NCBI GenBank assembly: GCA_008692225.1
Contig: VICG01000001.1
Coordinates: 2,891,501 to 2,955,500 of the forward strand
Reading direction: 5' to 3'
Source: Monilinia fructicola
Lineage: Eukaryota; Ascomycota; Leotiomycetes; Helotiales; Sclerotiniaceae
Length of the DNA stretch: 64,000 nt
In this document: positions 12,609 to 25,097 of the stretch, piece after piece
Layout: each line of letters begins with the position of its first letter
Numbering within the stretch: the first letter of the stretch is position 1
Notes under the pieces: generated by a model
The model's database searches: none
What the model was told of the DNA's origin: nothing
Seen by the model: only the letters and a program-made list of their open reading frames with translations
Position numbers and translations under genes: made by a program

Positions 12609-14956
12609 TCACGATTTGCCCGCTCCCCTAACAGCCATAATCCAATCCTCCTCCCCTAGCCCCACTGTCCTAACTCCACCCTGAAGAACTTCCAAAATCT
12701 CTTGATCATTACTTGCATCATTAAGTTTATTTTCCAACGATCCAAAAAGTGCCACCGCTGCCCTAACCAACACACTATCACCTTCAAAAACAACTACATC
12801 CCACAATCTACTCGCGTTATCGAGGGATATCGAACTAGTGAACAGGGAAACAAATGTATCGCGAAGATAGACATCGGGGTCCAAATTTAGGTCTTCCGAA
12901 GTGAGGTGGGAGTGAAGACGAGGGAACTTTTGGGAGAGGGTGGTAAGGAAGAGACTGTATACACGAGAGATGGCACCGGTATCATTGGTATGAAAGGAGA
13001 GCGCGAGAGGTCGATTGAGAATATTTGAGAGGGCTTGAAAGGAGGACGAAGGATCCGGAAGGTTGAGAAGAAGAATGGCAGCGATGGTCTATGGCAGAAT
13101 TAGTCTTCTGTTCTTGACGAGGCAGGTAAATCGACAAGGATTATAAACTTACACTTGTTCCAGGTACATATCCCACATCGCTCCTGTACATGGAATAAGC
13201 TTTGAGGACATCCGTCAAAGCCACATGCAGAGGTCCTTCGGGTTGAAATATTCGTAATTCCGGATATGTTTCCTTCACATCCCTTTCAATACGTTCAAGC
13301 CAACCTTTCTTCTTCTCTTCCTCTGCACTCAATTGAGAACCACTCTTAATCGTCGTTTCTAGGGCCTGGGCTCTTCGAAGAGCAGCAGTATATGACGAAT
13401 CTGATAATCCTAATGGATTCCCAATCGCCCTGGTCCAAACAACTCCACGACTCCTTGGTGCTATTCCTCTCCACCAAAGCTCTCTCGTTCTTCGCTGCCT
13501 AATCACATCATCCCAGTTGGGCAAAACATGTTCTTCCCAAATTCTCAAGAGTGAACTTGCTGTATCGTCTCTGCAAGTAGATTTGCTATGTTTTTCCGAT
13601 TCTCGCTTGCGCTCGACTTTCTCTGCCGATGCCATCATCTTCTGATATTCCTTCAGATGTCTTCTTTCCTCGGCTGGATCCTTCGGGGGAAGCCACGATG
13701 GTCTAGTTCTTGACAGAACGGCTTCCTTCTCTTTCGATATAGGGAGCGGATCGATCATAAGTTCGGTTCTTCGCAGGGGAGGTAATTCAGCGAACGATGA
13801 TTTCACTCGGGTGGGCTTCGTAGTGGCTGTACGTAAATAGTTGTGGGAGCCGGGCTCCCTCCTTTCCTCATCCTCCGCATGTGCCTCCAAGGCTTCTGTC
13901 AACGCCTTAGCCTCCTCGCTCAAATCTGACAAGGCCTCATTCCAACTCTTTGCCCCGAGGTTTATTAGAATTATAATGATTAATTGAAAAGTTCCCCATC
14001 GTTACTCCTCGTGTCAGGTTAGGTCTTGGCGATCTAAGTTCTCCCTGTTCCGCTGGTTTCGCGGAAGTTCCATTGCCAAGCGGCTTCACTTTTTCCTTCG
14101 CGGGCCTCTCAGGGCTCGTCGATGCTGATGGTGCAGCACTGGTTCGTTCTTGAGGAGGCCGTGGTGATATCGGCACATTTTCCAAAAGACATTCGTCAGG
14201 TACATCATCTCCATCATCCTCATCGCATTCCTTTTCCAACTCCTCTATAGTTTTTCGTTCTCGGGTCGAGACCCAACTACCCCTTCTTCCTTTTCCGGAT
14301 CCTGCAGAGGTACTACTCCTCGGGCTAGCGGTTGAAACATTTGGACTCAAACTTCGCTGTCGTGTAAGTGTAGTCGGCAATGCAGGCGCATTGGGACTAC
14401 CTAATCCTCTTCTGGTCCTTGCCGATGAACTAGGCACCGGGACAATGGCCAAGCCATCAGAGGTGGCATTTCTTATCTGTGACCTCAATGTTGGATAACC
14501 TGGACGCACTTTTGCCGTTGATGTCAAATCTCTTGGGATCCTATTATTTCCTTGTATGGCGGACATTGGAACTCTGGGTGGTCTTTGGTGCTTTGCTTGA
14601 CTGCGCAAATCGGTGGTAAATGTAGACGAATATGGATTTGTCGACATTTTGACGGCGAAATCACCAATCTCCGCGTCAATTCTCGATTCATCGTCAAGAC
14701 CAATCTCTTCAAAGTGGTTGACGTCGGAAAGAATTTCATCATTGTCGGATTGGTATGAGGAATGGAATGAAGATGATTTGGAGGACTTCGACCCCGTCAG
14801 CTCGGGGGGTGAACCAGGCATTGATATTGGATAACCCGCATCACTTGAATAGCTCATCGCATCTTCAAAAGATGGAGTTTGGGGGAAGTGGTTTTCTCGT
14901 AAGGTAGCTATTTTGGCGGTATTGAATTGAAAGTTGAGATGAAGTGGGAGGTTCAA
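12609..14956 (-). CDS. TBC (Rab-GAP-like) domain protein without catalytic fingers
   Basis: Three exons: 14006-14956, 13153-13947, 12609-13088 (742 codons). The 58-nt intron 13948-14005 repairs an apparent frame change (CGAGGA|GTAAC ... GGCAAAG|AGT) and has a branch-like CTAAT. The first ~340 residues are disordered, Ser/Pro-rich and basic. The C-terminal half has the TBC fold, with ELWWRGIAPRSRGVVWTRAI at its start, IERDVKETYPELRIF, SMYRSDVGYVP and LDNASRLWDVVVFEGD. In active TBC Rab-GAPs the IxxDxxR Arg and YxQ Gln complete the Rab active site. Here the first reads IERDVKE and the second YVP, so both fingers are absent and GAP activity is doubtful. An internal ATG at 14857 (MSYSSDAGYP) is an alternative start. 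Confidence 0.85.
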
Positions 14957-15426
14957 TGATTGTTGTTTCGAAAAGATGGGATGAATACCTGCCCCCTTTG
15001 ATTATGTTATATTTTAGGGGATCAACAGTTATCTGGGGTCTGAGGCTGGTTTCGAATGAACTTTTAGGGTAAAAAGAGGGCAAAAGAGGCCAAAGAATGC
15101 GATTCAGTTCAAGAATCTAATGAAATTTGGAGTCGAATAGAAGTGGAGAGGAGAGGATTGATTGAGGTAGAAGAAGAAGAGGTTTGAAGTTCGATTGATT
15201 GAGTGAATGAATAGATGAAGGAATGATTGGATAATCTGGAATAACCGTGGAAAGGTCAAAAGAGGCAAAGAGAGATAAAATGTTGATTTTTTGAATTAAT
15301 GAATGTAAAGAAGGAAAAGAGAAAGAATTTATTATTGTTGATGGATGTATTTGTATGGTGGTGTTACTGCTGTAGAAGCTGTCGAGGTACTCTCAGATCA
15401 TGATACTCTCTTTGAGGGAATGATGG

Positions 15427-15436
15427 ATGATGAATG

Positions 15437-15469
<33 letters not shown>

Positions 15470-15535
15470 CGATAGAAGAGATAAGATGATAAATAGATAA
15501 AGAGAGAGAGAGAGAGAGAGACAGAGAGAGAGAGA
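15427..15535. repeat. GGAT and GA microsatellites
   Basis: A GGAT/GGAC tract (about 15438-15470) is followed by a GA tract with a single C interruption (about 15500-15535), about 500 bp upstream of the TBC start. Confidence 0.75.
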
Positions 15536-15914
15536 TGGTGTATCAATGAATATATTTCGTTGGTCGTTATGAAGTCGTTCTTTTATTTTCCCTTCAGATA
15601 AGGAAAGAGAGGAGATAATAATAAATAATCAAAAAGAATAAATAATAGATGAACCACCTGCAGCTGGAGATGAAGGAGATGAAGGAGATGAACAAGCCAA
15701 GTAATCAACAACTGATGGGAAGTGTTCGTTTTTGATGAAATGAAATATATAATTTGAAGTCAAAATTGAAAGTTTATTCTTAAAGTCAAAGTAAATAAAG
15801 AAAAGGAATAATATAAATGGATGATAGGAAAGGAGGAAGTAAGGAGGAAGTAAATAGGAAGTAGGAAGAAAATAGGAAGAAAGGTAGGAAGAAAGTACTA
15901 AGCAATATAAATAA

Positions 15915-15970
15915 GTATATGAGTATATATGTATATATGTATATATGTATATATGTATATATGTATATAC
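15915..15970. repeat. ATGTATAT tandem repeat
   Basis: About six head-to-tail copies of the 8-mer TATATATG/ATGTATAT, followed downstream by AAAT and TA microsatellites (about 16205-16240 and 16383-16408). Confidence 0.8.
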
Positions 15971-16754
15971 TTGAGTACGATATAATTATACAATATATAT
16001 CACATAGATCATATATAGGAAAAGGTTACTAATAAGTCATAAATTCTAAATAGGCAAGAGAAATCCACCAAGTTGAGATTTGATAGATGAGGGTGAGATG
16101 AGGGTTTTGAAGATGGAGGACAATATAATTAGGTGCGAGTATAATTATAATAAAATGATAATAGGTAGGTAAATGGGTAGATAAGTAGATTAATAGATGA
16201 ATAGGCAATAATAAATAAATAAATAAATAAATAAATACCTAAATAGTAATTAAGTAAATAGATATAATTAGATACCTAGATATAACTATATATAAATAAA
16301 TAAATAAATGCTTTAAATAATAAATAATTTATAAATATAAATATAATAATAAAATATAATAAATAATAATAATAGTAGTAAGATATATATATATATATAT
16401 ATATATAAATATAAAACCCTTAACTCTTATTTAGTAATAATATTAATACTATTATTATTTTTATTTTATTATTATATAACAAGATAAAAGAATATAATCA
16501 ATTAATTATATAATAAAAAGAATGAGAAGATAGATGAAGATGAGGATAAGGATAAAGATCCATGGATGAAGATGAATACTCCATATAAAGATAATAATAT
16601 CAATAAGAAGGGTCGCGACCTTTATGGAGTTCCAAGGTTAGTTGGAACTAATTAAGTTGATCTTTTGTATCTTTTGCTCTCTTGATCTTCTTTTAATGGG
16701 CCTCCCCTTCTCTCCCCTCCCCTCCCTTCCCATCCAACAACAGCGACAATAATA

Positions 16755-16815
16755 ATAAGATCTAATACCTACCTAATACCTAATACCTAATACCCAATAC
16801 CTAATAATACCTACA
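16755..16815. repeat. ATACCTA tandem repeat
   Basis: Seven-base units (AATACCT with variants such as AATACCC) repeated about eight times in a pyrimidine-rich intergenic segment. Confidence 0.65.
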
Positions 16816-19073
16816 ATCAATACAGTACCTAAGTCTGCAATGAGCTCGGTGGATCAATGTCAATTGTTTAACTTGTTATTGCTTCATTTAAGCAATCAGT
16901 GGATCGAGGTCTGAAGAGGAAGATTAAACAAACTGGGGATTGAGTTTGATTCTGTCCTTCCCCTGACTTATAAGTATTATTGGTAGAGGAAGAGAGGGGG
17001 AGGAGGACGAGGAGGGAGGGAGGGGAGAGAGGGAGAGACTCGAGAGAGAGTTCTAGATATTGTGTTTTGATTGTTAAGCGGATGAATAGGAGTTATTAGG
17101 TTAGGAAGTAGAGTACGTACTCAAATCTGTGTGTATAAAGTTATAATTATCGATTGCTCATTTCCATTCTCATTTATCAGTGTATACATATACTGACTTA
17201 TTTATTCATTTATTTATTATTTATTATCTATTATTTATCATTTAAATATATACACACACGCACATATAAGTAAGTATTGGCTCAATTATACATTGTTATT
17301 GAATTGCTTATCCTTATTCTTCCATCAACATCCCTCATCTATTAGGGGTCTACATACACACCTATCTACGTCCCTCTCTACTTGTACATACAACCATAAC
17401 CCCGCTTAAAATGAAGGAGGGAGATATCTCTTCCACCATCCGTTTCCACGGCTGTCAGAGCCCGTCACAAAATCCTACAGGATTAACCATAAACCTACTG
17501 ACACCTCCCTACCCAAACGCTGACTAGCACCGAGCGAGTGATGGCGGTGAAGGAGAGGGAAGGGGAAAAAAAATCACGTACAGTAGCATGAAAAAATCAA
17601 GAAAATCGAGCAGAAATCATCAGAAGATGCAGCATGAATCCATCACAAGCTGGCTGACGTGAACTGAACATGTGTTATTGCGTAAAGGAGCGTTGGAGTG
17701 ATGACGATGACGCTCGGTTTGCAGTCTCGGTTTGCTGTTTGCGATGCGATTCAAGGTTTGCTGCTACTCTCTACTAGTCTACTAGGTACATACATACAGT
17801 ACAGACATGCATGCATACATACATACAGTACTGAGTACATACATAATCCAGGTAATCAGCGTATGCAAAGGATTCTTCCAGGAAAATCCAGGTAGGAGAG
17901 AGCAAAGGCTTTTCCGACGGAAGCTTCCACAAATGATTCGTCAATCCAGCACGCCCTCCATCCCAATCCCACCCACGAAAGGCGACAAAACCGCCAGGGG
18001 TCAGCGAGACGAGACGCGAATCAGGTTCAAGCAACGCACGAAACTCCACTGCCGCGTCGCCCACTTGGATAAAAAGCGGAAAGAGATCCAGGGACCCTCC
18101 TCTTCTCATTCGTCCCATCCATGCTGCAAGCCTGCAACGTACATTAGCGACAGGACTGCAGCACATGCTCGCTCTACCTTACGACTTCAGAGGAGCTTCA
18201 GAGCAATCCACCGTTGTGACGGTTGGTGCTTGACAGCTAGAACTAGCTCAACTCGCGCCGTCCGAAGATTCCTTGATTTCTGCCGCGTCTGCGCTGGCGG
18301 TATCAAGTTTATCCGTCTTTCGGGCGCTCTTCCCTCGATGTTCACCTCGTGCCCTCTCCAACGCACGATGCGGATCGGCTCATTACTTACTGTGCTATAT
18401 GTATGATGCTGTACTCTCGGAGGTCAAAGAAGACGATCTTCGAGTCTGCTTGTCCTTAGGCTTTACAGAGAGCACATTGATTGATTGACTGATTGATTTA
18501 TACTTTGGGCTTGGAATGACCATCTACGTAATACTCCATCCGTTTAGACAGCAAACAAACGATCGAACAAACAAACAAACAAACGGTGTAAGAACGACTC
18601 GAAAAACATGTCTCCGTCCCGCGTCTCTGATACACATTAACGAACCAACCAACCCAGCACGCACCAGGGATGGAGGGAAGCACGGAGCGCAAACCAATTC
18701 TCGACGGCACCGTCCTGTGCATGGTACGTACAATAAATACAGCACAATACAGCACAGCACAGCACAGCACAAGATGAAGATTTCGGAGAAACAATCTTAC
18801 ATGCTAGGTATTTAAGGATTTCCATAAATTGTGGCTGTCACGACCTACGTAACCTTTCATCCACCCCCCTCCCCCCTCTCCTCTCTCCCTGGAGGTGAGC
18901 CGGGGGTTGGCCCGACATCAAATTACGGCTCAGATAACGTGCTTCCTGATTTGATCAGGGGGGGGGGGGGTGGGTGATGGATGGATGATAAACGGGCATG
19001 GGCCTTGAAGCGAGAGGATAGAATAGAAGGAAGATTACTTGTACTGTACATGTAATAAGTACGGAGTTCTATA

Positions 19074-19165
19074 CTGTACTGTACTCCGTACTGTGAAGTT
19101 GGATAAGTAGATAGACCCTTGAACCATAACCTTACATACTCTTCTGTACTGTACTCCGTACTGTA
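19074..19165. repeat. Duplicated GTAC-rich palindrome
   Basis: The 20-mer TGTACTGTACTCCGTACTGT occurs at about 19075-19094 and again at about 19146-19165, flanked by more GTAC/CAGTAC runs. It can fold into small hairpins. No gene is associated. Confidence 0.6.
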
Positions 19166-19265
19166 TAAGTCGGAGGAGTACAGTACTGTACTTGTGTACA
19201 TAATATAATATAACATAAATATATATTATATTATATTAATATCCATGGATGTATTGATTGAGTTG

Positions 19266-19318
19266 AAGTGGGCGGGATGGGATGGGATGGGATGGGATGA
19301 GATGGGATGGGAGTGGAT
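19266..19318. repeat. GGGAT microsatellite
   Basis: Imperfect GGGAT/GGGATGGGAT units in tandem. A separate ATAC/CATA tract follows at about 19440-19550. Confidence 0.7.
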
Positions 19319-20268
19319 TAAATCATTATAGCTTCAAATAGGTACGTACAGTTAGTTACTACAGTATGATGTACTGACTGCACAGCACTCTCTCTACTCA
19401 CGCTGAAGTTTCGTCCATGTTTGTTTATGGATATGCATATATATATACCTAAGTATATACATATATACATACATATATACATACATATACATACATTATA
19501 CATACATACAACATACATACATACGACATACATACATACATACATACTGCACAGAGTAGATCAGATGGAACATAAAACGGACAACAATGCCGTGGCACGG
19601 TTCAATCGGATAAGTTGTTCCATTTATTTCAATAATTCTTCTTCCTTTTCTACTTCTATTTTCCAACTAAAGTACAGCACACTACAGTACAGTAATTATA
19701 AGAGAACATCACTACCAGACGATCTCGCAGATCAATCATCAATTGTTGGCTACTCGAGTAGGGAAAAGGGATAGACGACCGACGATGCGATGAGATTCGA
19801 TGGTGCTAAGCTCAATTGGCTTTAGTGTGCGCACTACCCAGACCACAAAATGAAAATGTGAGCTGAAGGACGAAGAATCGATTCTCCATCTAATTTCGGT
19901 ACGTCCCCCCGTCGACAGCGGGAAAAGACGATAACCCCGGTAAGGTTTGTTTTCATCGGGTCTAGACCTGGAAGCCATTGCTTCCAATTTTCTCTTCTAG
20001 CGTCTGGCCATAGTTTGCTTCGCTTTCTGATCTTTGGTTCGGAGATGCGCCCGAAAGAGTCAATTTGACTCTGGATACTTTCCTGTGAGACTGCGCACTG
20101 TGAAGCATGTGTACCGTTGTGATCATCCAATAATGCCAAAGGCATCTGCTTCCCTTCTAGACGTTTCTCAATCGGGATTTCCTAATATATATGTATGGAG
20201 AATATATTTCGTTCTGGATGTGCAGAAATATTGAACCATGGTCCATGGTACCGGTGCGGACGAATTTC

Positions 20269-20316
20269 GGTGCATGAGGCAGGCGTGGTGCATGAGGCAG
20301 GCGTGGTGCATGAGGC
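20269..20316. repeat. 18-bp tandem repeat, 2.7 copies
   Basis: The unit GGTGCATGAGGCAGGCGT is present twice perfectly, followed by a third partial copy (GGTGCATGAGGC). It lies in non-coding DNA downstream of VPS25. Confidence 0.85.
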
Positions 20317-20505
20317 CTCAGGAATGGCCAAAAGGGGAGTGAAACTTCAACGAGGTAGTCTCTCTTTATATAGATGCTGCCCATCCTAGACCAATAATCT
20401 TGGGTATCTCTAATGGGAACTCCAACAACGCCCGTTCCATCTTTCCCCGCTATGTATGATATGAATTCTTGATCTTGACCGCATATGTAGCCATGCCTCC
20501 CTCCC

Positions 20506-21152
20506 TCAGAAAAATTTCACACCTTGCTGATCCTCTTGTCCAAAAACCTGTGCCTTGCCCCTCTTCACCAGGATCGCCAATGCTTTTTGTAATATTTCCG
20601 CATCCAGGCCATGAAAATCTAGCATTATCCACTCATTAGCATACTTCCACCCCCCCGCAAGATCGAGAGAAAAACAGAAAAAAACCACATACCAGCACCT
20701 CTCCCACCTTCCCCCTCAACCAACTCATACAGCGTCAACACACTCCCCTTCTGTCCCGTACTTTCCACCCACTCCTCAATAACCCTCGCCCACTCTTCTG
20801 GCTTCCTCCACCAAACCCAACATACATCTGCTCCCCCGCCAGAGGGCTTCCCATTACCAACCCACTCGACCCTCCCCTCCTTCCTCATAAACTCCAACAC
20901 CTCCCTCAATCCCTCCTCATCTAATCTCCTATTGATCCTCTCATTCTTAAACAACTCGGAAGACAAAAAAGTAGAAATGGTAAGACGGAAGAGCTTGTGA
21001 AAGGCGAAGTAAGAGAGGACCAAATCGCTCCATTTGCGGAGTTGGGCATGGAGGGTTGAAGAGGTAGGTTGGAGGGTGAAGAATGGGGGGAAAGAGTGTT
21101 CGCGGGGGAAGCGGAAGGCCTTCGTGGGAGACTGGGATTGGGGGGTGGTCAT
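20506..21152 (-). CDS. vps25: ESCRT-II subunit VPS25
   Basis: Two exons: 20693-21152 and 20506-20618, joined across a 74-nt intron (191 codons, 190 aa). VPS25 is the winged-helix subunit of ESCRT-II that links to ESCRT-III in sorting ubiquitinated cargo into multivesicular endosomes. Diagnostic segments are the N-terminal FRFPREHSFPPFFTLQP (PPxF-type motif for binding VPS22/VPS36), WWRKPEEWARVIEEWVESTG, GSVLTLYELVEGE, the post-splice FHGLDAEILQKALAILVKRG, and the terminal KAQVFGQEDQQGVKFF. Length matches the family (about 175-200 aa). The intron carries a good branch sequence (TGCTAATGA) before the acceptor at 20619. Exon 1 ends in phase 1, exon 2 restores the frame. Confidence 0.95.
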
Positions 21153-21493
21153 TTTTCGATGGAGAACGGAGGACAGATGCTGTGATGGGTGAAGAAGTGG
21201 TAGAGAGAATGAGGGGATGCTGAAAACAAAAATGATAGAGGGGCCTCTTGTCAGCCTTATACGGTCCGTGCACGATCAGGCTTTGGTTCCAATCGTGAAA
21301 ACATCTCGCATTCTTTTTGAATACCCGTCTTGTATATAAACACAAAACTTGTAGATCACAATATTTTACTCTAAAAACAATCAAGGAGGGACTACTGGTG
21401 ACATTCCGCGTTCGCTATCATCGATGGTGAAATAAATCATCGGTCTCATCTCTGCATCACAAGCAATCTTCTTCGGTCGCTCCCCACCGACCC
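21153..21493. other. Intergenic, VPS25 promoter and 3' end of the next gene
   Basis: 341 bp between two minus-strand genes; no separate coding frame of note. Confidence 0.5.
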
Positions 21494-24400
21494 CTACGCG
21501 CCGGGGAACCCCAACAACTTCTCTTGGTCAAATGTAAAAGAGTCAGGCATAGGATACGCTTTCAAAAATGCATCCACGCCCTTTCCAATGCTGTTTTCAG
21601 TTGTGGAAACGGTTCCATCCGGAAGTGTGACATTATCACTTCTTACTGCCGGACCAAGATCGTTGTTGAGATAGCTGGAGACCTGAGCGTTGATGGCAGA
21701 GGAACGTGTGCTTAGGAGATTGGCAAGGTAGGTACGGTATGTAGATGCCCACTGGAGAGAAGAGTGAAGGGTTAGTTTTTCTTTTCCTTTCCGGGGGGAA
21801 AATGGTTTATGTAAAAGAGACCAAGCGTGAGTGTAGGAATCAGATTGTAGGTAGTACTTACGTCTGGTTTTATAAGACTTGTTGTAGTGGCATTGGCGGC
21901 CTCAATCACCGCATCAATACCAATTAGTGCTTGGTAAATGCGAAGATTTGTACTTTTGAAAATCGAGGCGATATCATCATTGTTGGTTATGGCCATTGCG
22001 ACGGCTAGTTCGGAAATATATGCTAATTTCTCATCATTGCTTGAGGAAGTGTGTTGTGAATCGCCTTGGAAAGCTTGTGCTTTGATGGTGCTTATCTTTT
22101 GAGTTGTCAGTTACACATTTCCTCGTCTTCTTGAATCGAGGAGGGAATACTTTTTGGTCAATTCCAGCAAAGTTGGGGTTGATATCGCTAGGAAGTTGAC
22201 TGGATTTGATGTTAGAAGTTATTCGATTTTTGAAAATGACAGATGTCCACATACTTCCAAACATTCTGTAATCTGGTCTTGCCCCCATTATCAGCATCAG
22301 GTCGATCGAAAACCGCCTTGAATGAGGCACAGTTATTGCTGGTAACTTTGCTTGCGAAGAATTCTTGCAGGATTAATGGTTCATCTATTGTCATTAATCT
22401 TATGATCTGACACCGTTACGGGCAGAAAAACAGATACTTACAGACGGAATCTACGTCAACAGCTGGAGGTAGAGTTAGTTCATGTACCTACATGTTCAGA
22501 TGATAGAAATCTTACTAGGAGCATCCACTTTCCAACTAATTCCCGGTGCAGCCTTTGTATATCCAATCGCATTTGGACTTATTAAATGAGAAGCAAGTGC
22601 TCCATCAGTGACTTTCGTAAAACCAAGCACCGGACAAGTTGTTGCGTTAGTAGACGTATCTTGTAACACATACCAATATTGCGTCTGTGGCCCTGCTTTG
22701 CCAACTAAGTTGGATGGATCTATGTGGATTATCTTTAGCCAAAGCACTCTCTTCTGGATTTATTTATGACATCCTGGAGTCAATACTCACCTGGGATAGA
22801 AGGAATTTCGATGGCGCTAAAAACACAAGAGTTTGCAGCATCAAAAGAAGTGAAGGATCTTGCAACTCGTTTGGATAGCTTTGGGCTCAAATGAGATGTA
22901 GATATCCGACCGGCTATCGATGGTGGCAAATCTCGGGCCGTGAGAGTTGTGTCGTTGGATGAGGAGACATCCCCTGAGCCAGAGTATTGGTAACACGCAG
23001 AGCAATTTCCTCCTGTGGTTACTGAGCAAGTTGGAGATGAGGTTAGGGTGGGAGAAATAAGGGCCAAGTCTGTTGGGCTGCTCTCCGTAGTTTCTGGTTG
23101 GGATGTTTCTGATGGATCAGTTTCTTCCGATGGGGATGAGGTAACAGTTTCAGAAGCCGGCAAATTTGAGGGGGAGGGCGCTAGTTTGGTGGCTACAGAA
23201 AATGCGAGTGATCCGATAGAAAGGGCCTGGGAGAGAAATCCTGGGCCTGAGGTTGAAGTGATGGTATCAGAAGCCGATGGGTCTAAGGGCGAAGGAGTTA
23301 TTTCGGACTGTGCGGGATCTGTGAGAGATCCCGTAGAAGTTGTGTGAGAAGTGGGTTCAGATTCTGAAGCTAATGGGACCGCCCCAGAAGCTAAATTGGA
23401 TGAAGTAAGTGGAGGACGCGTGATATCGGGTTGCGTTGAAGATGTAAGAGACTCGCTCGAAACCCCGGAAGTTATTGAAGAGGCATGAACTACATTACTT
23501 CCCTTGGAGTTGCTAGATTTATCAATGGGATTTGATGGCTCCACGATATTTGATGAAGTAAGAACTAACGAACTGATTACGGATGGTCCAGTTGTAACTT
23601 CGGGCATAGAGCTGGAAACTGAGGATGGTTTAGATACTGCGTTTATTTCTGATAACAAAGATCCGGTTTTCTCGGGAGAGGTAGCCGGTACTGGTGCTTC
23701 TGTTGGTGCCGGTGTTGGTTCAAATGTATGTGCACTGGAAGAAGAAGGTTTCATTGAGGAGCTTCCGGATGATTGAGTCCTACTGGATAGGGCACCACTT
23801 GACAAAGCACTACTCGGAACGCTGGAAGTGTGTATATCAGTGGCTGAAGCACTTGTATCCAGTGAAGTCTTCGCCGCGGTAGATTCGACCGAATCAGATA
23901 TTTGATGAGTACTGGATGACTCTCCGATATGGGAAGATACTTCTGATGCCGGGGTAGCGAGTTTACTAGAGGAGTCGGAATATACCACACTACTTGGCTT
24001 GACGGATGATCCAGCGGAGCTCGAATTTATCCTCGAAGCTGGCTCTTGAGTATTGCTCGAGACAGCAGATGACTTTATCGAAGTAGATTCTGTGGGCGTG
24101 ACTGGAGGGCTGTTGACGGAAGAAGTTTTAGACGATGAAACCCCAGATGTAAGAACGGAATGTGTGTCTATACTGCTTTCTCCCACGGAACTCTTGGTGG
24201 GATAACTGCTTGATTTCGATGAAGCTGGGACCGAAGCCTTGGAAACCGAGTCGGTGCTCGTAGGACTCTCTTTTGTAGAAGTTTTTGTCCACGAAAGGCT
24301 GCTTAGAGGTGTCTTTGATGAAATACTGTTGGAATTTGTAGATTCCAAGATTGTGAGAACAGTTTCCATAGCTTTTGAATTGGTGGATGTGGGGGTTATT

Positions 24401-25097
24401 TTAGGGGTCTCTGGAGGTGAACTGGTTTTGGCGATCGATGATTTATGTGTTGTTGGGATGCTTTGTGTGGTGGGTTTTGGAAGTTTGGTGGACTTTGGAG
24501 CAGTCTGTGTGATTTCTGGGCTCGTAGTTGCTGGAGTCTCTTTCGTCTTGGAATTCGCTTTGGGGGCTGTTTTGTGAGTTGCTTTGGGAATCGCCTTGGC
24601 TGGTTTCTTGTTGCTCATTTCTACTTCTCTATTCTCCAAGTTTGCAGAGACAATTGGTTCTTGGGGATACAACTCTTTGATGATGGCATATGTTTCTCCG
24701 CTATCAAATGACGAGCTTCCTCCATAAGTTCCTGGACTGGAAGGTTTAATGCATTGGGAGATAATGTCTTCAAACGCTTCCCTACAATGCTCGAGAGTCG
24801 AATTGGAGCTATCACTACGCTCGAAGGATATCTTGATACATCAGTATGATTATTTATGCACATATGTGTTAGATGGCTCACCTTGAGGTTTGAGTAGCTC
24901 ATGCTCCCGGATGTCTCCCCCTTCACATCTTCTGAACAGAAATTAGAGATCTTTTCATCAAAACCATGAAACGTTAGCAGCTCATCTCCAGATGGGTCTC
25001 CTGAAGCTCTAGCCTGGTCATCGCAAGTTGCAGCAAAAGAAGCAGAGATAGAAGAAAGAATGAAAGCGGTCCCGAGGACAAACTTGATAGCAGACAT
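21494..25097 (-). CDS. Secreted Ser/Thr-rich (mucin-like) protein with a C-terminal domain
   Basis: Eight exons: 24882-25097, 22791-24831, 22516-22719, 22442-22462 (only 21 nt), 22255-22384, 22151-22199, 21862-22095, 21494-21751 (1051 codons). The ATG at 25097 begins a signal peptide (MSAIKFVLGTAFILSSISAS). Next is a short Cys-containing module (ATCDDQARASGD ... NFCSEDVKGE ... EHCREAFEDIISQCIKPSS). Then come about 500 residues dominated by Ser, Thr and Pro, expected to be heavily O-glycosylated and extended. The C-terminal ~300 residues are ordered (WYVLQDTSTNATTCPVLGFT, EPLILQEFFASKV, NPNFAGIDQK, DDIASIFKSTNLRIYQALIG). They faintly recall the tail region of subgroup-C (killer-toxin-like) GH18 chitinases, but no GH18 catalytic motif is present. 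Function unknown; probably a cell-wall or extracellular protein. Confidence 0.8.

Larger units (their letters stand above)
14957..20505. other. 5.5 kb repeat-rich intergenic spacer
   Basis: No recognised gene. The interval is packed with simple repeats, listed separately where clear: GGAT, GA, ATGTATAT, AAAT, TA, ATACCTA, CATA, CAGCA, GGGAT and GTAC-rich palindromes. The proximal part should hold a long 5' leader or promoter for the TBC gene. ORFs such as 17807-18406 have no domain and repeat-like composition. Confidence 0.5.

Noticed and set aside
13948..14005. Frameshift in the TBC gene
   Set aside because: A 58-nt GT-AG intron with a branch-like CTAAT restores the frame exactly, so no break is needed.
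17807..18406. 199-codon plus-strand ORF in the repeat-rich spacer
   Set aside because: No recognisable domain, starts in a CATA repeat and has no supporting codon pattern.
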